A stretch of 64,000 nucleotides of DNA from Gemmatimonadota bacterium (GCA_028874335.1 JAPPJY010000088.1:198255-262254); one strand, 5' to 3'; positions 37,745-46,071 are shown, numbered from the stretch's first letter. Made by a program: numbers and translations. Notes: generated by a model from the sequence alone, not told the origin.

Positions 37745-38165
37745 GGAAAGTCCTCCCACACGAACTGTTCTCTGCGCGCACGGCCGAAGCGGGAGTACGA
37801 CGCTCTATCGTGTTTTTCAGACACATTCTCGCCTGAAATTCGCTCTCGAGCCCATTTGGCATGGATATGCGAAGGAAAACCAGGGTGAGAGGAACTACGT
37901 AGACTTCATCGAGGACGTTCCGTCGCTTGAGAAAGCCCTTGACGATCTCTTCGCGAAGTACAACGGGATAAAGATCCTCAGCTACCAACTTCCAAAGAAG
38001 CTATACACCCATCTGTTGCCTTCTCCTGACGTCAAAGTCCTTTTCTTGCAAAGGGCGAATCTGCTACGAGCCGAAGTCTCGGGATGCATAGCCAAACAAT
38101 GTATTGAAGGCTTACTGAAAGACTCTAAATCCAAAGCCCGAGATAATTATCAACTATTCGATTGA
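37743..38165 (+). pseudogene. Truncated sulfotransferase-like gene
   Basis: 140 residues matching the first half of the gene at 41078: P-loop GRSGSTTLYRV, then NYVDFIEDVPSLEKALDD. One DNA block of about 80 bp (from GACGTTCCGTCGC) is identical in both copies. It loses homology after SGCIAKQ and ends in a short unrelated tail. The first ~24 residues of the full copy are also missing. It is either a recent partial duplicate or a cassette remnant. Confidence 0.85.
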
Positions 38166-38186
38166 CCGAAAACGAGGGAGGCGAGA

Positions 38187-38309
38187 ATGTTCGGCATAGG
38201 TCTTTGGGAAATCCTGCTTGTCCTCCTCTTGGGCATGATGGGTTTCTGGCTGTGGATGCTCACTGAATGTGCAGTTAAGGAACCGACCATCATGCAGAGA
38301 GAGAGGTGA
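38187..38309 (+). CDS. 40-residue membrane peptide resembling a PLD-nuclease N-terminal (PLDc_N) segment
   Basis: GAGGGAGG precedes ATG 38187. One helix (IGLWEILLVLLLGMMGFWLWML) is followed by TECAVKEP, a pattern like the W-x-ML-x-[DE]-C-x3-EP motif of PLDc_N membrane proteins. It stops after 40 residues, 5 bp before the next gene. It may be a real micro-protein or a truncated one. Confidence 0.55.
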   Translation: MFGIGLWEILLVLLLGMMGFWLWMLTECAVKEPTIMQRER

Positions 38310-38313
38310 CGCG

Positions 38314-39690
38314 ATGGTACCCTGGATCTTCGTGCATAATCCCCTGGAGCGCTGGCTGGACGACTACCCGCGCATCTTCGACGCGTGGGAGGCGGGAGGG
38401 GTGGGCGGCATCGTGGTGGGACGGATGTGGCTCAGGAACGAGGCCGGCATGCCGTTGTGGGGGGACACCCTCACCCCCTCGTTTGCGGCGGACCCAAAGG
38501 TGTACGCCGCGTTCGGCATCAAGCCGCCCCCGGAAACGGCCCGCACCCCCGAGAGGGAGAAGCAGCTCCACGCGCTCCTCGACAACGCCGCCTCCCGGGG
38601 CTGGCACATCATGATCTTCGACTCCAGAGACGGGCTCCGGCTGCTCTACCAGCGGGGCCAGGGTACCACCAGCGGCCTAGCCGAGGAGGAGGACCCTTTT
38701 GGGGCCATCGAGGTGGCCGCCGGGGTGCACGACCTGGCCAGTGCCTATCCCCAGGCCCACGGCGTCATCCTGGACCAGCCCGGTGAGACCTTCTACGAAC
38801 TTGCCTTCCATCGGGGTCAGGCCCTACTGGAACTGGACGGTCGCATGCGGCACCGCCTGGAAGCCATCGGCGCCGATGTGGAGCGCGTCGCCCGCGGCAT
38901 GACGCACCTGAACGAGCGTTTCCACAACCTGACTCCGGATCTGGTGCGCTACCACGCGTCCGGCGGCATGCTGGGGGCACTGAACCTGTTCGACCTGAAC
39001 GAGGATGCCCTGTACTGGCTGCGCGCCCGCCGCGAAGCGGCGCGGGGGTTCATGCGCGCCGTACACACGCAGATGCAGAGATTGGGAGGGAAGGTGGAGC
39101 TGGGGGGCATTCCGCGCACCGCTGCTTTCTCGTCACTGACCGGGCACGAATTTGGCGAGATGGCGGAGTACTTCGACTACGTCTGCCCCAAGCACTACTT
39201 CTGGCACCGCGGGAATGACGGCCTCTACGGCACCATGGCCCGCTGGGTGCAGCAGGTCCTGGACTGGAACCCGACCCTGTTGGAGGCAGACGGCTTCGCC
39301 GTGGTCAAGGCCTTCCTGGGGCTGGAGCTTCCCGGGGTGCAGACGCTGGCGGACATGGAACTGGGGTTCCCCGAGGAGTTCTACTCGGAGCTGGTGTACA
39401 ACGAGACGCGCCGAGCGCTGGAGGCCATCGGGGATGTGAACAAGGTGATCGCCTGGGTGTCGACGGGGCGCCGTCCGCACGGGGGCGAGCCCATGACCGC
39501 CCGCGACCTGCACGGCATCCTGACCGCCTCCGAGCGGGCCGGCCTGCAGCGCTTCCTGTTCCAGCCGGACCCTGATCTGAGCGCCCCCGAATGGAGCGTG
39601 ATCTCCGACCTGTGCGGCAAGCGCTGGCACCCGAGCCGCGACGGGTACTGGCCCTCGGACTCCGGCAGGCCCGACGCGTTCAGCAGGTAG
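38314..39690 (+). CDS. TIM-barrel-like protein of unknown function (paralogue 1)
   Basis: ATG 38314, with GAGAGAGAGG upstream, gives MVPWIFVHNPLERWLDDY. 458 residues, soluble, rich in aromatic and acidic motifs such as HGVILDQPGETFYELAFH, DLVRYHASGGMLGA, YFDYVCPKHYFWHRG and VIAWVSTGRRPHGGEP. These are shared with the gene at 43949. The alternation and the conserved H/D/E residues at strand ends suggest a glycosidase-like (beta/alpha)8 barrel. I do not recognise a named family. GC content and codon use are higher than in the neighbours. Confidence 0.8.
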   Translation: MVPWIFVHNPLERWLDDYPRIFDAWEAGGVGGIVVGRMWLRNEAGMPLWGDTLTPSFAADPKVYAAFGIKPPPETARTPEREKQLHALLDNAASRGWHIMIFDSRDGLRLLYQRGQGTTSGLAEEEDPFGAIEVAAGVHDLASAYPQAHGVILDQPGETFYELAFHRGQALLELDGRMRHRLEAIGADVERVARGMTHLNERFHNLTPDLVRYHASGGMLGALNLFDLNEDALYWLRARREAARGFMRAVHTQMQRLGGKVELGGIPRTAAFSSLTGHEFGEMAEYFDYVCPKHYFWHRGNDGLYGTMARWVQQVLDWNPTLLEADGFAVVKAFLGLELPGVQTLADMELGFPEEFYSELVYNETRRALEAIGDVNKVIAWVSTGRRPHGGEPMTARDLHGILTASERAGLQRFLFQPDPDLSAPEWSVISDLCGKRWHPSRDGYWPSDSGRPDAFSR

Positions 39691-39750
39691 GCATGCGCCC
39701 GTTGCGGGACTTATCTGCGGGATTCGTCGCTTCGCTCCCTCCGGCCCTTC

Positions 39751-39838
39751 GGGCACATTCCCCTTTGTCACGTCGCTTGCTGAGAGACGCAAGCGACGCG
39801 CCAATCCGGCTTCGCCGGACCGGGGAACGTTATGTGCC
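39751..39838 (+). other. attC-like structure H (weak)
   Basis: GGCACATTCCCC pairs with GGGGAACGTTATGTGCC with a 4-base bubble that removes the AAC of the left box. Two inner hairpins (GTCGCTTGC/GCAAGCGAC and CCGGC/GCCGG) fill the centre. The right end CGTTATGTGCC looks like a true attC right box. It starts 61 bp after the upstream stop. Confidence 0.45.
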
Positions 39839-39885
39839 ATGCGGCCGTAAAATCAAAACCAGCGCCGCGTCCTGCGGCGCCAGCC

Positions 39886-40050
39886 AGTGTTCTGTCCCGG
39901 AAATAAGTTGCCTAAATTCGACCGCCGAGTCGCCCGGCTCGCAAGGCGCCCGAGCGCAGACGACCTGCGTATGGTCGGCGAGCGAGGGGAACGTAGCGAG
40001 ACGGGATGAATTGGCGGTCGAATGGTGAGGAATTTTTGGGACAGGACACT
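39886..40050. mobile_element. MITE-like palindromic element
   Basis: The ends AGTGTTCTGTCCC and GGGACAGGACACT are inverted with one mismatch over 13 bases. Just inside, AAATTCGACCGCC is mirrored by GGCGGTCGAAT. Total 165 bp with no coding capacity. No target duplication is obvious. The CTGTCCC ends are of the kind moved by IS elements or Y1/RAYT transposases, none of which is visible in this window. Confidence 0.7.
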
Positions 40051-40111
40051 AGGTTGAGTCTCCGTCAGTTGAGTCTCGGTCAATAGAAAGTTTAGCGGCA
40101 TTGGTGTCACT

Positions 40112-40861
40112 TCAGTCGGCTGTTTTCCTGGCCGCGATCACGGCACACTTATCAGGTTCGTTGTCTCGTATCAGATTGACTACTTTGAAACCCGCCTCCC
40201 TGAGCAAGCCCATGTTGGTGTCCGGGCTAAGTGTGATATCATAGTTCCATCGAGCACGATCAGCCTCTGGGAGTCTGGCGACTTCACGTCGAAAGCGATC
40301 AAGGCCATCCTGCTCTCCTTCTTGTGATGTTGTTTGATCGCCCTCGATATAGGATCCACGCGGCTTCAAGGCTTTGAATATTTTACGATACACAATGACC
40401 TTGTTTTCCGGCGGCAGGTGATGTGTGGTGAGACTCGAGATCGCATAGTCGTATTCGTCTATTCCAAACGGAACATCAAGGTAGTTCCCTTCGATCAGCT
40501 GGATCTGATCGGCCCTTGCGCGATATTTCTCTCTAAGGCGGTTTAGCATCGCAGCGGCAAGGTCTATGGCGGTGATCCTTGCGTTTGGTGCTCTCAGGAA
40601 TACCTGGTCCAGCTCCAAGCCGGTTCCACACCCGAGATCAAGGATTCGAATTTGCCCTTCTGTGGGGGAAATCTGGCCAGCCATTTCGACATAGACCTGG
40701 GCTGAACCGGGTCCGAATTTCTCGTCCCATATGTCAGCAGCCATGTCGAAGAAATCGTGCAGGTCTTCCATCTCATTTGTGTACCCAGGTGCTCTTGAGA
40801 CTTCCTTGCCGATTTGTTCCCATCGAGCTTCTACTTGTCTCCTCTGATCTTCCTCGGACAT
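40112..40861 (-). CDS. Class I SAM-dependent methyltransferase
   Basis: One of only three clearly supported minus-strand genes in the window. Start ATG at 40861, giving MSEEDQRRQVEARWEQIG; longer in-frame readings run through repeat copy 5 and are not supported. Motif I ILDLGCGTGLELD, motif II ITAIDLAAAM and SSLTTHHLPPENK (Methyltransf_25/11 type). 249 residues. The start codon is 10 bp from the left end of repeat copy 5, in opposite orientation to it. Confidence 0.87.
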   Translation of the reverse strand: MSEEDQRRQVEARWEQIGKEVSRAPGYTNEMEDLHDFFDMAADIWDEKFGPGSAQVYVEMAGQISPTEGQIRILDLGCGTGLELDQVFLRAPNARITAIDLAAAMLNRLREKYRARADQIQLIEGNYLDVPFGIDEYDYAISSLTTHHLPPENKVIVYRKIFKALKPRGSYIEGDQTTSQEGEQDGLDRFRREVARLPEADRARWNYDITLSPDTNMGLLREAGFKVVNLIRDNEPDKCAVIAARKTAD

Positions 40862-40870
40862 CTGGCATCC

Positions 40871-41073
40871 ATCTAACCTTGATTCGTAAGTCTTCGGGGA
40901 CGTTAATTCGAATATGTGCTTGTAAATAAAGGCGATTAAAAGGCGGATTACCAGGATACACCAGGTCACTGGACGTGAAGGGAAAAGACGTCCGTCTATA
41001 CGTCGATAACGCCCCGTTTCGGAGGGTTTTAACGCGTCGCCGCGTTGCTTTTTTTTTTCGGATTGAGGCTAAG
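40871..41073 (+). repeat. ~200 bp dispersed element, copy 5
   Basis: The left end ATCTAACCTTGATTC matches the integron left box RYYYAAC. The right end CGGATTGAGGCTAAG is its imperfect inverse. It separates a minus-strand methyltransferase from the sulfotransferase, whose ATG is 5 bp after its right end. Confidence 0.88.
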
Positions 41074-41077
41074 TTGA

Positions 41078-41932
41078 ATGGCGTCGTTCGTGAAGAAGCG
41101 GATTCAGAGTACCCAGGAAATAGATGCACTTTTGAATTACGAGATGGAAATTGCTCCGGAAAGAACCGTCATCTTTGCACATGCGCGAAGCGGAAGTACG
41201 ACGCTCTACCGCGTTTTGCAACTGCATCCCCAGATGAACGTCGCGTTAGAACCGTTCTGGCACGGTTATGCAAAGGAAAACCCGGGTGAGAGGAACTACG
41301 TAGACTTCATTGACGACGTTCCGTCGCTTGAGAAAGCCCTTGACGATCTCTTCGCGAAGTACAACGGGATAAAGATCCTCAGCTACCAACTTCCAGAAAA
41401 GCTGTACACTCATCTGTTGCTTTCTCCAGACGTCACCGTCATCTTCCTGCAAAGGGCGAATCTGCTGCGAGCCGAAGTCTCGGGATGCATAGCCGAACAA
41501 ACGAAAGTCTGGCAGATTTCGGACTTGAATGAGGAAACCGGGCACATCTACCGGAGTCTGAAGCCAGTTTCCCTGAAGAAAATCGAAGACGGTCTCGAAT
41601 ACGCGAAAGAGCTCAGGGGCTGCTACAACAGTGTGATTGAACGGCGTGCAACCGGTACTTACAGGAAGGTCTACTACGAGAATCTATACACCGGGGACCT
41701 TGGGGCGAATCACGCTGCCGCCAGGGAGATCTTCGATTTCCTGGGACTCGATCTACCCAGGTGTGAGGAGTTGGACAACCACCTCGATCCTCGGACTTCG
41801 AAGATAAATACTCCTGAATCCTACGCGTTGTTACCCAATTCCAACGAGATAAATGAACGATTCGGCAACGATGACACCGGATGGCTGTTTGGTGATGACG
41901 ACGTAGGTGCGGTTGTCAAGGCCAGGGTCTAA
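41078..41932 (+). CDS. Sulfotransferase-like P-loop protein
   Basis: ATG 41078 immediately follows repeat copy 5. The 5'-phosphosulfate-type P-loop HARSGSTTLYRVLQ lies at about residue 35, and the late DFLGLDLPRCEELDNHLDPR resembles the sulfotransferase C-terminal region. It would move sulfate from PAPS to a carbohydrate or small molecule. The TAA stop is embedded in the left end (GTCTAAC) of repeat copy 6, so the gene is framed on both sides by the element. A truncated copy lies at 37743. 284 residues. Confidence 0.82.
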   Translation: MASFVKKRIQSTQEIDALLNYEMEIAPERTVIFAHARSGSTTLYRVLQLHPQMNVALEPFWHGYAKENPGERNYVDFIDDVPSLEKALDDLFAKYNGIKILSYQLPEKLYTHLLLSPDVTVIFLQRANLLRAEVSGCIAEQTKVWQISDLNEETGHIYRSLKPVSLKKIEDGLEYAKELRGCYNSVIERRATGTYRKVYYENLYTGDLGANHAAAREIFDFLGLDLPRCEELDNHLDPRTSKINTPESYALLPNSNEINERFGNDDTGWLFGDDDVGAVVKARV

Positions 41933-42126
41933 CCTTGATTCGTATGTCTTCGGGCACGTAAATTCGAATATGTGATTGTCAATAAAGGTGATTAGACGGC
42001 TGATTACCAGGATACACCAGGTCACCGGACGTGAAGGGAAAAAACGTCCTTCTTTACGTCGATAACGCCCCGTATCGGAGGGTTTTATCGCGTCGCCGCG
42101 TTGCTGATTTTTTTCGGATTGCAGCT
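41927..42126 (+). repeat. ~200 bp dispersed element, copy 6
   Basis: The left end GTCTAACCTTGATTC contains the stop of the sulfotransferase gene and is an exact RYYYAAC match. The interior is nearly the same as copies 3 and 5. The right end is worn to CGGATTGCAGCTG. Confidence 0.88.
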
Positions 42127-42288
42127 GATGCCGGTCGTTGGGAACTCCAGACCGCAGCGGCGGGCCAATTATATGGCACGTCGTGCGGCGGCTCCGGCCA
42201 GTCGGCTCCTCGCCAACTGTTGTGCGGTTCGGGGCACGGAAGACGTTACAAGAGAAAGAGGGAAGGGGTTTGTGCAGGGGAACGTCGT
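42127..42288. other. Spacer with a worn attC-like right arm
   Basis: The stretch ending GGTTCGGGGCACGG..GACGTTACAAG (about 42222-42253) has the shared GGTTCG plus right-box layout of the attC-like sites, and GGCACGTCGTGCGG upstream could be its left inner arm. The pairing is poor. Confidence 0.35.
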
Positions 42289-42603
42289 CTACGGAATCGC
42301 GAGCGGTTGGATATCCGCCAGTTCGCCTTGATGTCGCTGCTCTGATTCCCAAAGATCTCGTTTGTGTTGGGCCTTCATCCAGAATTCTGGAGAGTTTCCA
42401 AACAAGCGGGCAAGTTTCAATGCCATGATGGGTGAGATGGCGCGCCGCTCCCGCAGAAGCTCATTTATCGTTTGGCGGGATACACCCAATGCCTCCGCCA
42501 AGGAAGTCACTGTTTGCGCATATTGCGGCAAGAAATCCTCACGCAGCATCTCACCAGGATGAGTTGGCGGGATGGCGCGTTCTTGTGTATTCGTGATGGC
42601 CAT
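42289..42603 (-). CDS. higA: HigA-family antitoxin (XRE helix-turn-helix), no partner seen
   Basis: 104 residues on the minus strand. HPGEMLREDFL, then the helix-turn-helix LAEALGVSRQTINELLRERR, then SPIMALKLARLFGNSPEFWM is the standard HigA arrangement. HigA binds its own promoter and neutralises the HigB RNase. No HigB frame is adjacent on either side, so it is either an orphan or a solitary regulator. An inversion relative to the array is likely. Confidence 0.9.
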   Translation of the reverse strand: MAITNTQERAIPPTHPGEMLREDFLPQYAQTVTSLAEALGVSRQTINELLRERRAISPIMALKLARLFGNSPEFWMKAQHKRDLWESEQRHQGELADIQPLAIP

Positions 42604-42658
42604 GGAATGTTCCTTTCAGTGATAATCCGTGATTTCCTGAAAAGTCTCTAACGAATAT

Positions 42659-43378
42659 ATGAGCAACCCAAGATCAAGATACGACAGACCAACCTGGGCA
42701 GGTCGAATTCCAAGAGAAAAAATAGCCCGCCTCTATGCAACTGATGCACAGGGCATAGTCGACGAAGAGCTTATTGAAGACGTGGGGATTGGACTCTTCG
42801 CTCGTATCGAAAGCATTTTCAAAGCACGAGAAGCCAGTGCCGGACGAGCAAGATGTCCATTGTGTGATCGCCGGATAGTCCACGACGGTATGAAGGATAC
42901 GATTCTGAGATGCGAATCGTGCAACTGGGAACTCACCTGGGGCGAGTATCATAAAGCCGGACAAGGTAAGCATCTTGCTGCCGCCGGTCTCACGGTCTTT
43001 CTCCAGGAGTTCCTCCGGAAATACCGGACTGCGAGATCTCCAAAAGAGAAGATGGTCCTCATAGACACCTTGATTCACAGGTATCATTGGGAACTTGAAG
43101 GAGGACTGACGCGGCCCGGAGCAACAGATTTAATTGGAGGAAGACAGCATGAGATCATAGATTTTCTCAACGAACTCTCATACGGCGAAAGGAGCAGCCC
43201 GGAAATCCTGGCCAACAGAGCGGCATGGATTCAGAAGGTCGAAAAAAGCCGACAGCATCGCAAAACAAAAAGAGAGGAACGGCAGAAGAAAAAGGAAGAG
43301 CGGGAGAGAAAGAAGAACCTGAAGAGAAAAGTCAGACAACAGATGTTGGCGCAGAGAGACAAATCGAGTGAGTCATGA
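42659..43378 (+). CDS. Double-CxxC zinc-ribbon protein with basic C-terminal tail (paralogue 2)
   Basis: 239 residues. CPLC and CESC about 30 residues apart form the same zinc ribbon as in the gene at 31316. The flanking segments KIARLYATDAQGIVDEELIEDVG and KMVLIDTLIHRYHWELEGG are close to the first copy. The extra C-terminal ~50 residues are almost all K, R and E (KKKEERERKKNLKRK), a charged helix that could bind nucleic acid. Function unknown. Confidence 0.8.
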   Translation: MSNPRSRYDRPTWAGRIPREKIARLYATDAQGIVDEELIEDVGIGLFARIESIFKAREASAGRARCPLCDRRIVHDGMKDTILRCESCNWELTWGEYHKAGQGKHLAAAGLTVFLQEFLRKYRTARSPKEKMVLIDTLIHRYHWELEGGLTRPGATDLIGGRQHEIIDFLNELSYGERSSPEILANRAAWIQKVEKSRQHRKTKREERQKKKEERERKKNLKRKVRQQMLAQRDKSSES

Positions 43379-43417
43379 TTTTCCATTTGGAAGAAATGAA
43401 ATGAAGAGGAGAGTGGC

Positions 43418-43828
43418 GTGAAAATCAGAGGATTCGCTTTCGTCGGCCACCCGGTGGCGAGTCTCAAGCGTGCGCGTGAATTCTACGAGACGGTTCTGCG
43501 TCTGCCCGAACCCTGCGTCATTGACCCGCCGCGCGGCCCGGATGGGGATGACGGTTTCATCGAGTACGCGGTCGGCCCCCACGATACGCTCGCGGTCACC
43601 ACGACCTGGTTTTGTGGGGAACCGCCGGCGGTACTCAGCGCGGGACTCTCGGTGGAAGTGGAGGACTTCGAAGAGGCCGTCGCGCACATTGAACGCTGTG
43701 GCGTATCGTTTGAGATGGGACCCTTCGAAGGGGCACGCTGCAGCATAGCCGTCATCAAGGACCCGGACGGGAATCAGATCGGTATACATAAACTCAAAGA
43801 GAAGCCTGACGTGTCGAAGCGGAGTTGA
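43418..43828 (+). CDS. VOC-family protein (glyoxalase/bleomycin-resistance fold)
   Basis: GTG 43418 follows GAGGAG. The single-domain start IRGFAFVGHPVASLKRAREFYETVL and the end SIAVIKDPDGNQIGIHKL are typical of the vicinal oxygen chelate superfamily. Metal ligands His/Glu can be placed at the strand ends but not proved. Members act as lyases or as drug-binding proteins. 136 residues. Confidence 0.88.
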   Translation: MKIRGFAFVGHPVASLKRAREFYETVLRLPEPCVIDPPRGPDGDDGFIEYAVGPHDTLAVTTTWFCGEPPAVLSAGLSVEVEDFEEAVAHIERCGVSFEMGPFEGARCSIAVIKDPDGNQIGIHKLKEKPDVSKRS

Positions 43829-43948
43829 TCAGTTTCATTGGGTTAACGGCGGTTCGCCGCAACGACCGGACTTGCACGACGCTTCGCAATGTCGGGTATC
43901 GCGAGGCCGCTAACGAAAGTCGTCTTTGCCCCCGAAGGGATGCAGAAC

Positions 43949-45262
43949 ATGAAACTCTGGGTATTCACCTGCAGCGACAGCCCGTTCGAACACTGGCTCG
44001 ACGGGTTCGAGGAGCGGTTCGACGCCTGGGAGGATGGGGGCGTGCGCGGTCTGGCCGTCGGCCGCATGACATTCCTCCAGGACGACGGCACCACCATTCC
44101 GGCGTGGGCTCCCGACCCGAAGGTGTACGAGGCCCTGGGGGCGGAAGTCCCGGAACAGCGTCCGCGCGACCTCACAAAAGAGAAGAAGCTGCACGCAATG
44201 CTGGACAACGCCGCAAAACGGGGATGGCGACTGCTGATTTTCGCCGGAGGCGGACCGACCGCCCACGTGCAGGACCAGATGAACGCCTTTCCACAGGTAC
44301 ACGGCGTCATTGTCGACGGTCCGGGCGAAAACCACTACGAGCTGGCCTTCCACCACGGGGGCGAGCTTCTGGAGGTCCGACCCGGTGAGGAGGCCCGCTT
44401 CACCCAGGTCGGCGCCGAGATTGATCGAATACAACGCGGCATCAACCACATGCGGGATCGTTTGCGCAATCTGACACCGGAATTGGTGCGGTACCACGCC
44501 GACGGGGGGATGCTGGGGGCAATGCTCCTGTTCGACGTCAACGAGGACGTGCTCTACTGGCTACGCAAGCGGCAAGAGCTTTCTCGCTTCGACTGGCAGT
44601 ATATGAGGGAACAGGTCGACGCCGTCGATCGCAGGGTGGAGCTGGGCGGAATCCCGCGAGCCGCGGCGTGGTCATCGCTCACCGGACAGAACTACTGTCA
44701 GATGGCGGAGTATTTCGACTATATCTTTCCGAAACACTACTTCTGGCACCGCGGCATGGACGGCATGTACGGGACCATATCCCGCTGGGTAAAACGGTTG
44801 CGAAAGTGGAATCCGTCCCTGAGCGAGGCGGAGTGTTTCGCCGTCGTGAAGGCGCTGTTGGGCATCGATCTGCCTGGCGTCAACTCGCTTATGGACATGG
44901 AGATGGGTTTCCCCGACGAATTTTTCTCCAGGGTGGTCTACAACGAGACCCGGCGGGCGTTGGCGGCCATAGGCGATCCCGACAAGGTGATCGCCTGGGT
45001 GTCCACGGGTCGCCGCCCCCACGGCGGCGACCCGATGCAGGCGCGCGATCTCTACGGCATCCTGAATGCTTCACGGGAGGCAGGGTTGAAGCGATTCCTG
45101 TACCATCCCGAGCCGGATTTCGGGGCGGCGGAATGGACCATCATCTCGTCGATGTGCGGAAACCAATGGGATGAAGATGCCGGCGGGTACTGGCCGACGG
45201 AGACCGACAAGCCAGGCTTCTGGGACGGCGGGCGCGAGGCACCCAAAGAGGGTCGAATATAA
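43949..45262 (+). CDS. TIM-barrel-like protein of unknown function (paralogue 2)
   Basis: ATG 43949 gives MKLWVFTCSDSPFEHWLDGF. 437 residues, about half identical by eye to the protein at 38314, with shared blocks HGVIVDGPGENHYELAFHH, NLTPELVRYHADGGMLGA, EYFDYIFPKHYFWHRG and VIAWVSTGRRPHGGDP. It differs by lacking ~20 residues around residue 110. Both copies keep the same His, Asp and Glu in these blocks, so they should share an enzymatic role, probably on a carbohydrate. Confidence 0.8.
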   Translation: MKLWVFTCSDSPFEHWLDGFEERFDAWEDGGVRGLAVGRMTFLQDDGTTIPAWAPDPKVYEALGAEVPEQRPRDLTKEKKLHAMLDNAAKRGWRLLIFAGGGPTAHVQDQMNAFPQVHGVIVDGPGENHYELAFHHGGELLEVRPGEEARFTQVGAEIDRIQRGINHMRDRLRNLTPELVRYHADGGMLGAMLLFDVNEDVLYWLRKRQELSRFDWQYMREQVDAVDRRVELGGIPRAAAWSSLTGQNYCQMAEYFDYIFPKHYFWHRGMDGMYGTISRWVKRLRKWNPSLSEAECFAVVKALLGIDLPGVNSLMDMEMGFPDEFFSRVVYNETRRALAAIGDPDKVIAWVSTGRRPHGGDPMQARDLYGILNASREAGLKRFLYHPEPDFGAAEWTIISSMCGNQWDEDAGGYWPTETDKPGFWDGGREAPKEGRI

Positions 45263-45289
45263 GCACGATCTTTGATAGGGAGCAGTGGC

Positions 45290-46060
45290 ATGAACCATCC
45301 GCAGTCATACTCAGTTGCGGTCATTTCAGATATTCACGGGAACGTGGCTGCGCTCAACGCTGTTCTTGAGGATCTGCGAAACCGACCCTATGACAGTCTG
45401 GTGGTCGCCGGTGACCTGGTGCTTAGCGGACCCCGTCCGGCCGAGAGTCTTGACGCAATACGGAATCTGGGGGTCCCCACGATTTACGGGAACACAGACC
45501 TGTTGGTCTTCGATGAACAGCATTCCGAGGAAAGACTGGACTGGGTGAGAGAAAAGCTGGAAACGGATGGTGTGGACTATCTGAAGGGTCTGCCCATTGA
45601 GCACAGGATAACGCCGCCAGGTGGGCGATCTCCGGAGGACGATCTTCTCATTGTGCACGCAACGCCTGCTGACGTGAATGGTATGTTGGTTCTTCAACCC
45701 GTTCCGTTCAGTCAGCGGCCGGTTACTCCGGAAGCCGAGGCCAGGACACTGCTGGGGGATGCGAAGGCCAATCTGATCGTGGCCGGACACCTTCACTATG
45801 CGTCCTGTGGCGTTCCGTGCGGTCAGCGATACAGCATTATCGATTCGGTCGGGTTTCCGTATGACGGGGATCATCGAGCCGGATATGCCAGAGTGTGGTG
45901 GGACGGGCATGAATGGCATGTGGAGAATCACAGATTGAGTTACGATTACCGCAAGGTTGCGGAGGATCTCATGGGTTGTGGTGCGCCGTTTGGTGAGTTG
46001 TCAGCCCAGAGAATCCTTCAAGCCAGATTCAGGCCGGTCACGCAGAATCCAGAAGCCTGA
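45290..46060 (+). CDS. Calcineurin-like metallophosphoesterase (YfcE/MJ0936 type)
   Basis: GGGAG precedes ATG 45290. The metal motifs appear in order: ISDIHGN, VVAGDLVLSGPRP, YGNTD, IVHATP and VAGHLHYAS. These fit the protein-phosphatase-like phosphodiesterases that use two metal ions. 256 residues. It follows the TIM-barrel paralogue after 27 bp, perhaps co-transcribed. Confidence 0.92.
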   Translation: MNHPQSYSVAVISDIHGNVAALNAVLEDLRNRPYDSLVVAGDLVLSGPRPAESLDAIRNLGVPTIYGNTDLLVFDEQHSEERLDWVREKLETDGVDYLKGLPIEHRITPPGGRSPEDDLLIVHATPADVNGMLVLQPVPFSQRPVTPEAEARTLLGDAKANLIVAGHLHYASCGVPCGQRYSIIDSVGFPYDGDHRAGYARVWWDGHEWHVENHRLSYDYRKVAEDLMGCGAPFGELSAQRILQARFRPVTQNPEA

Positions 46061-46071
46061 TGGTGCGTGCA

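Noticed and set aside
17732..42126. Tandem and dispersed ~200 bp repeats as a possible CRISPR array
   Set aside because: Copies are too long, imperfect and separated by genes; there are no short identical repeats with regular unique spacers and no cas genes.
43838..43920. Possible attC-like site before the second TIM-barrel gene (GGTTAACGG ... GCTAACG)
   Set aside because: The boxes are both of the left type and the arms between them do not pair.
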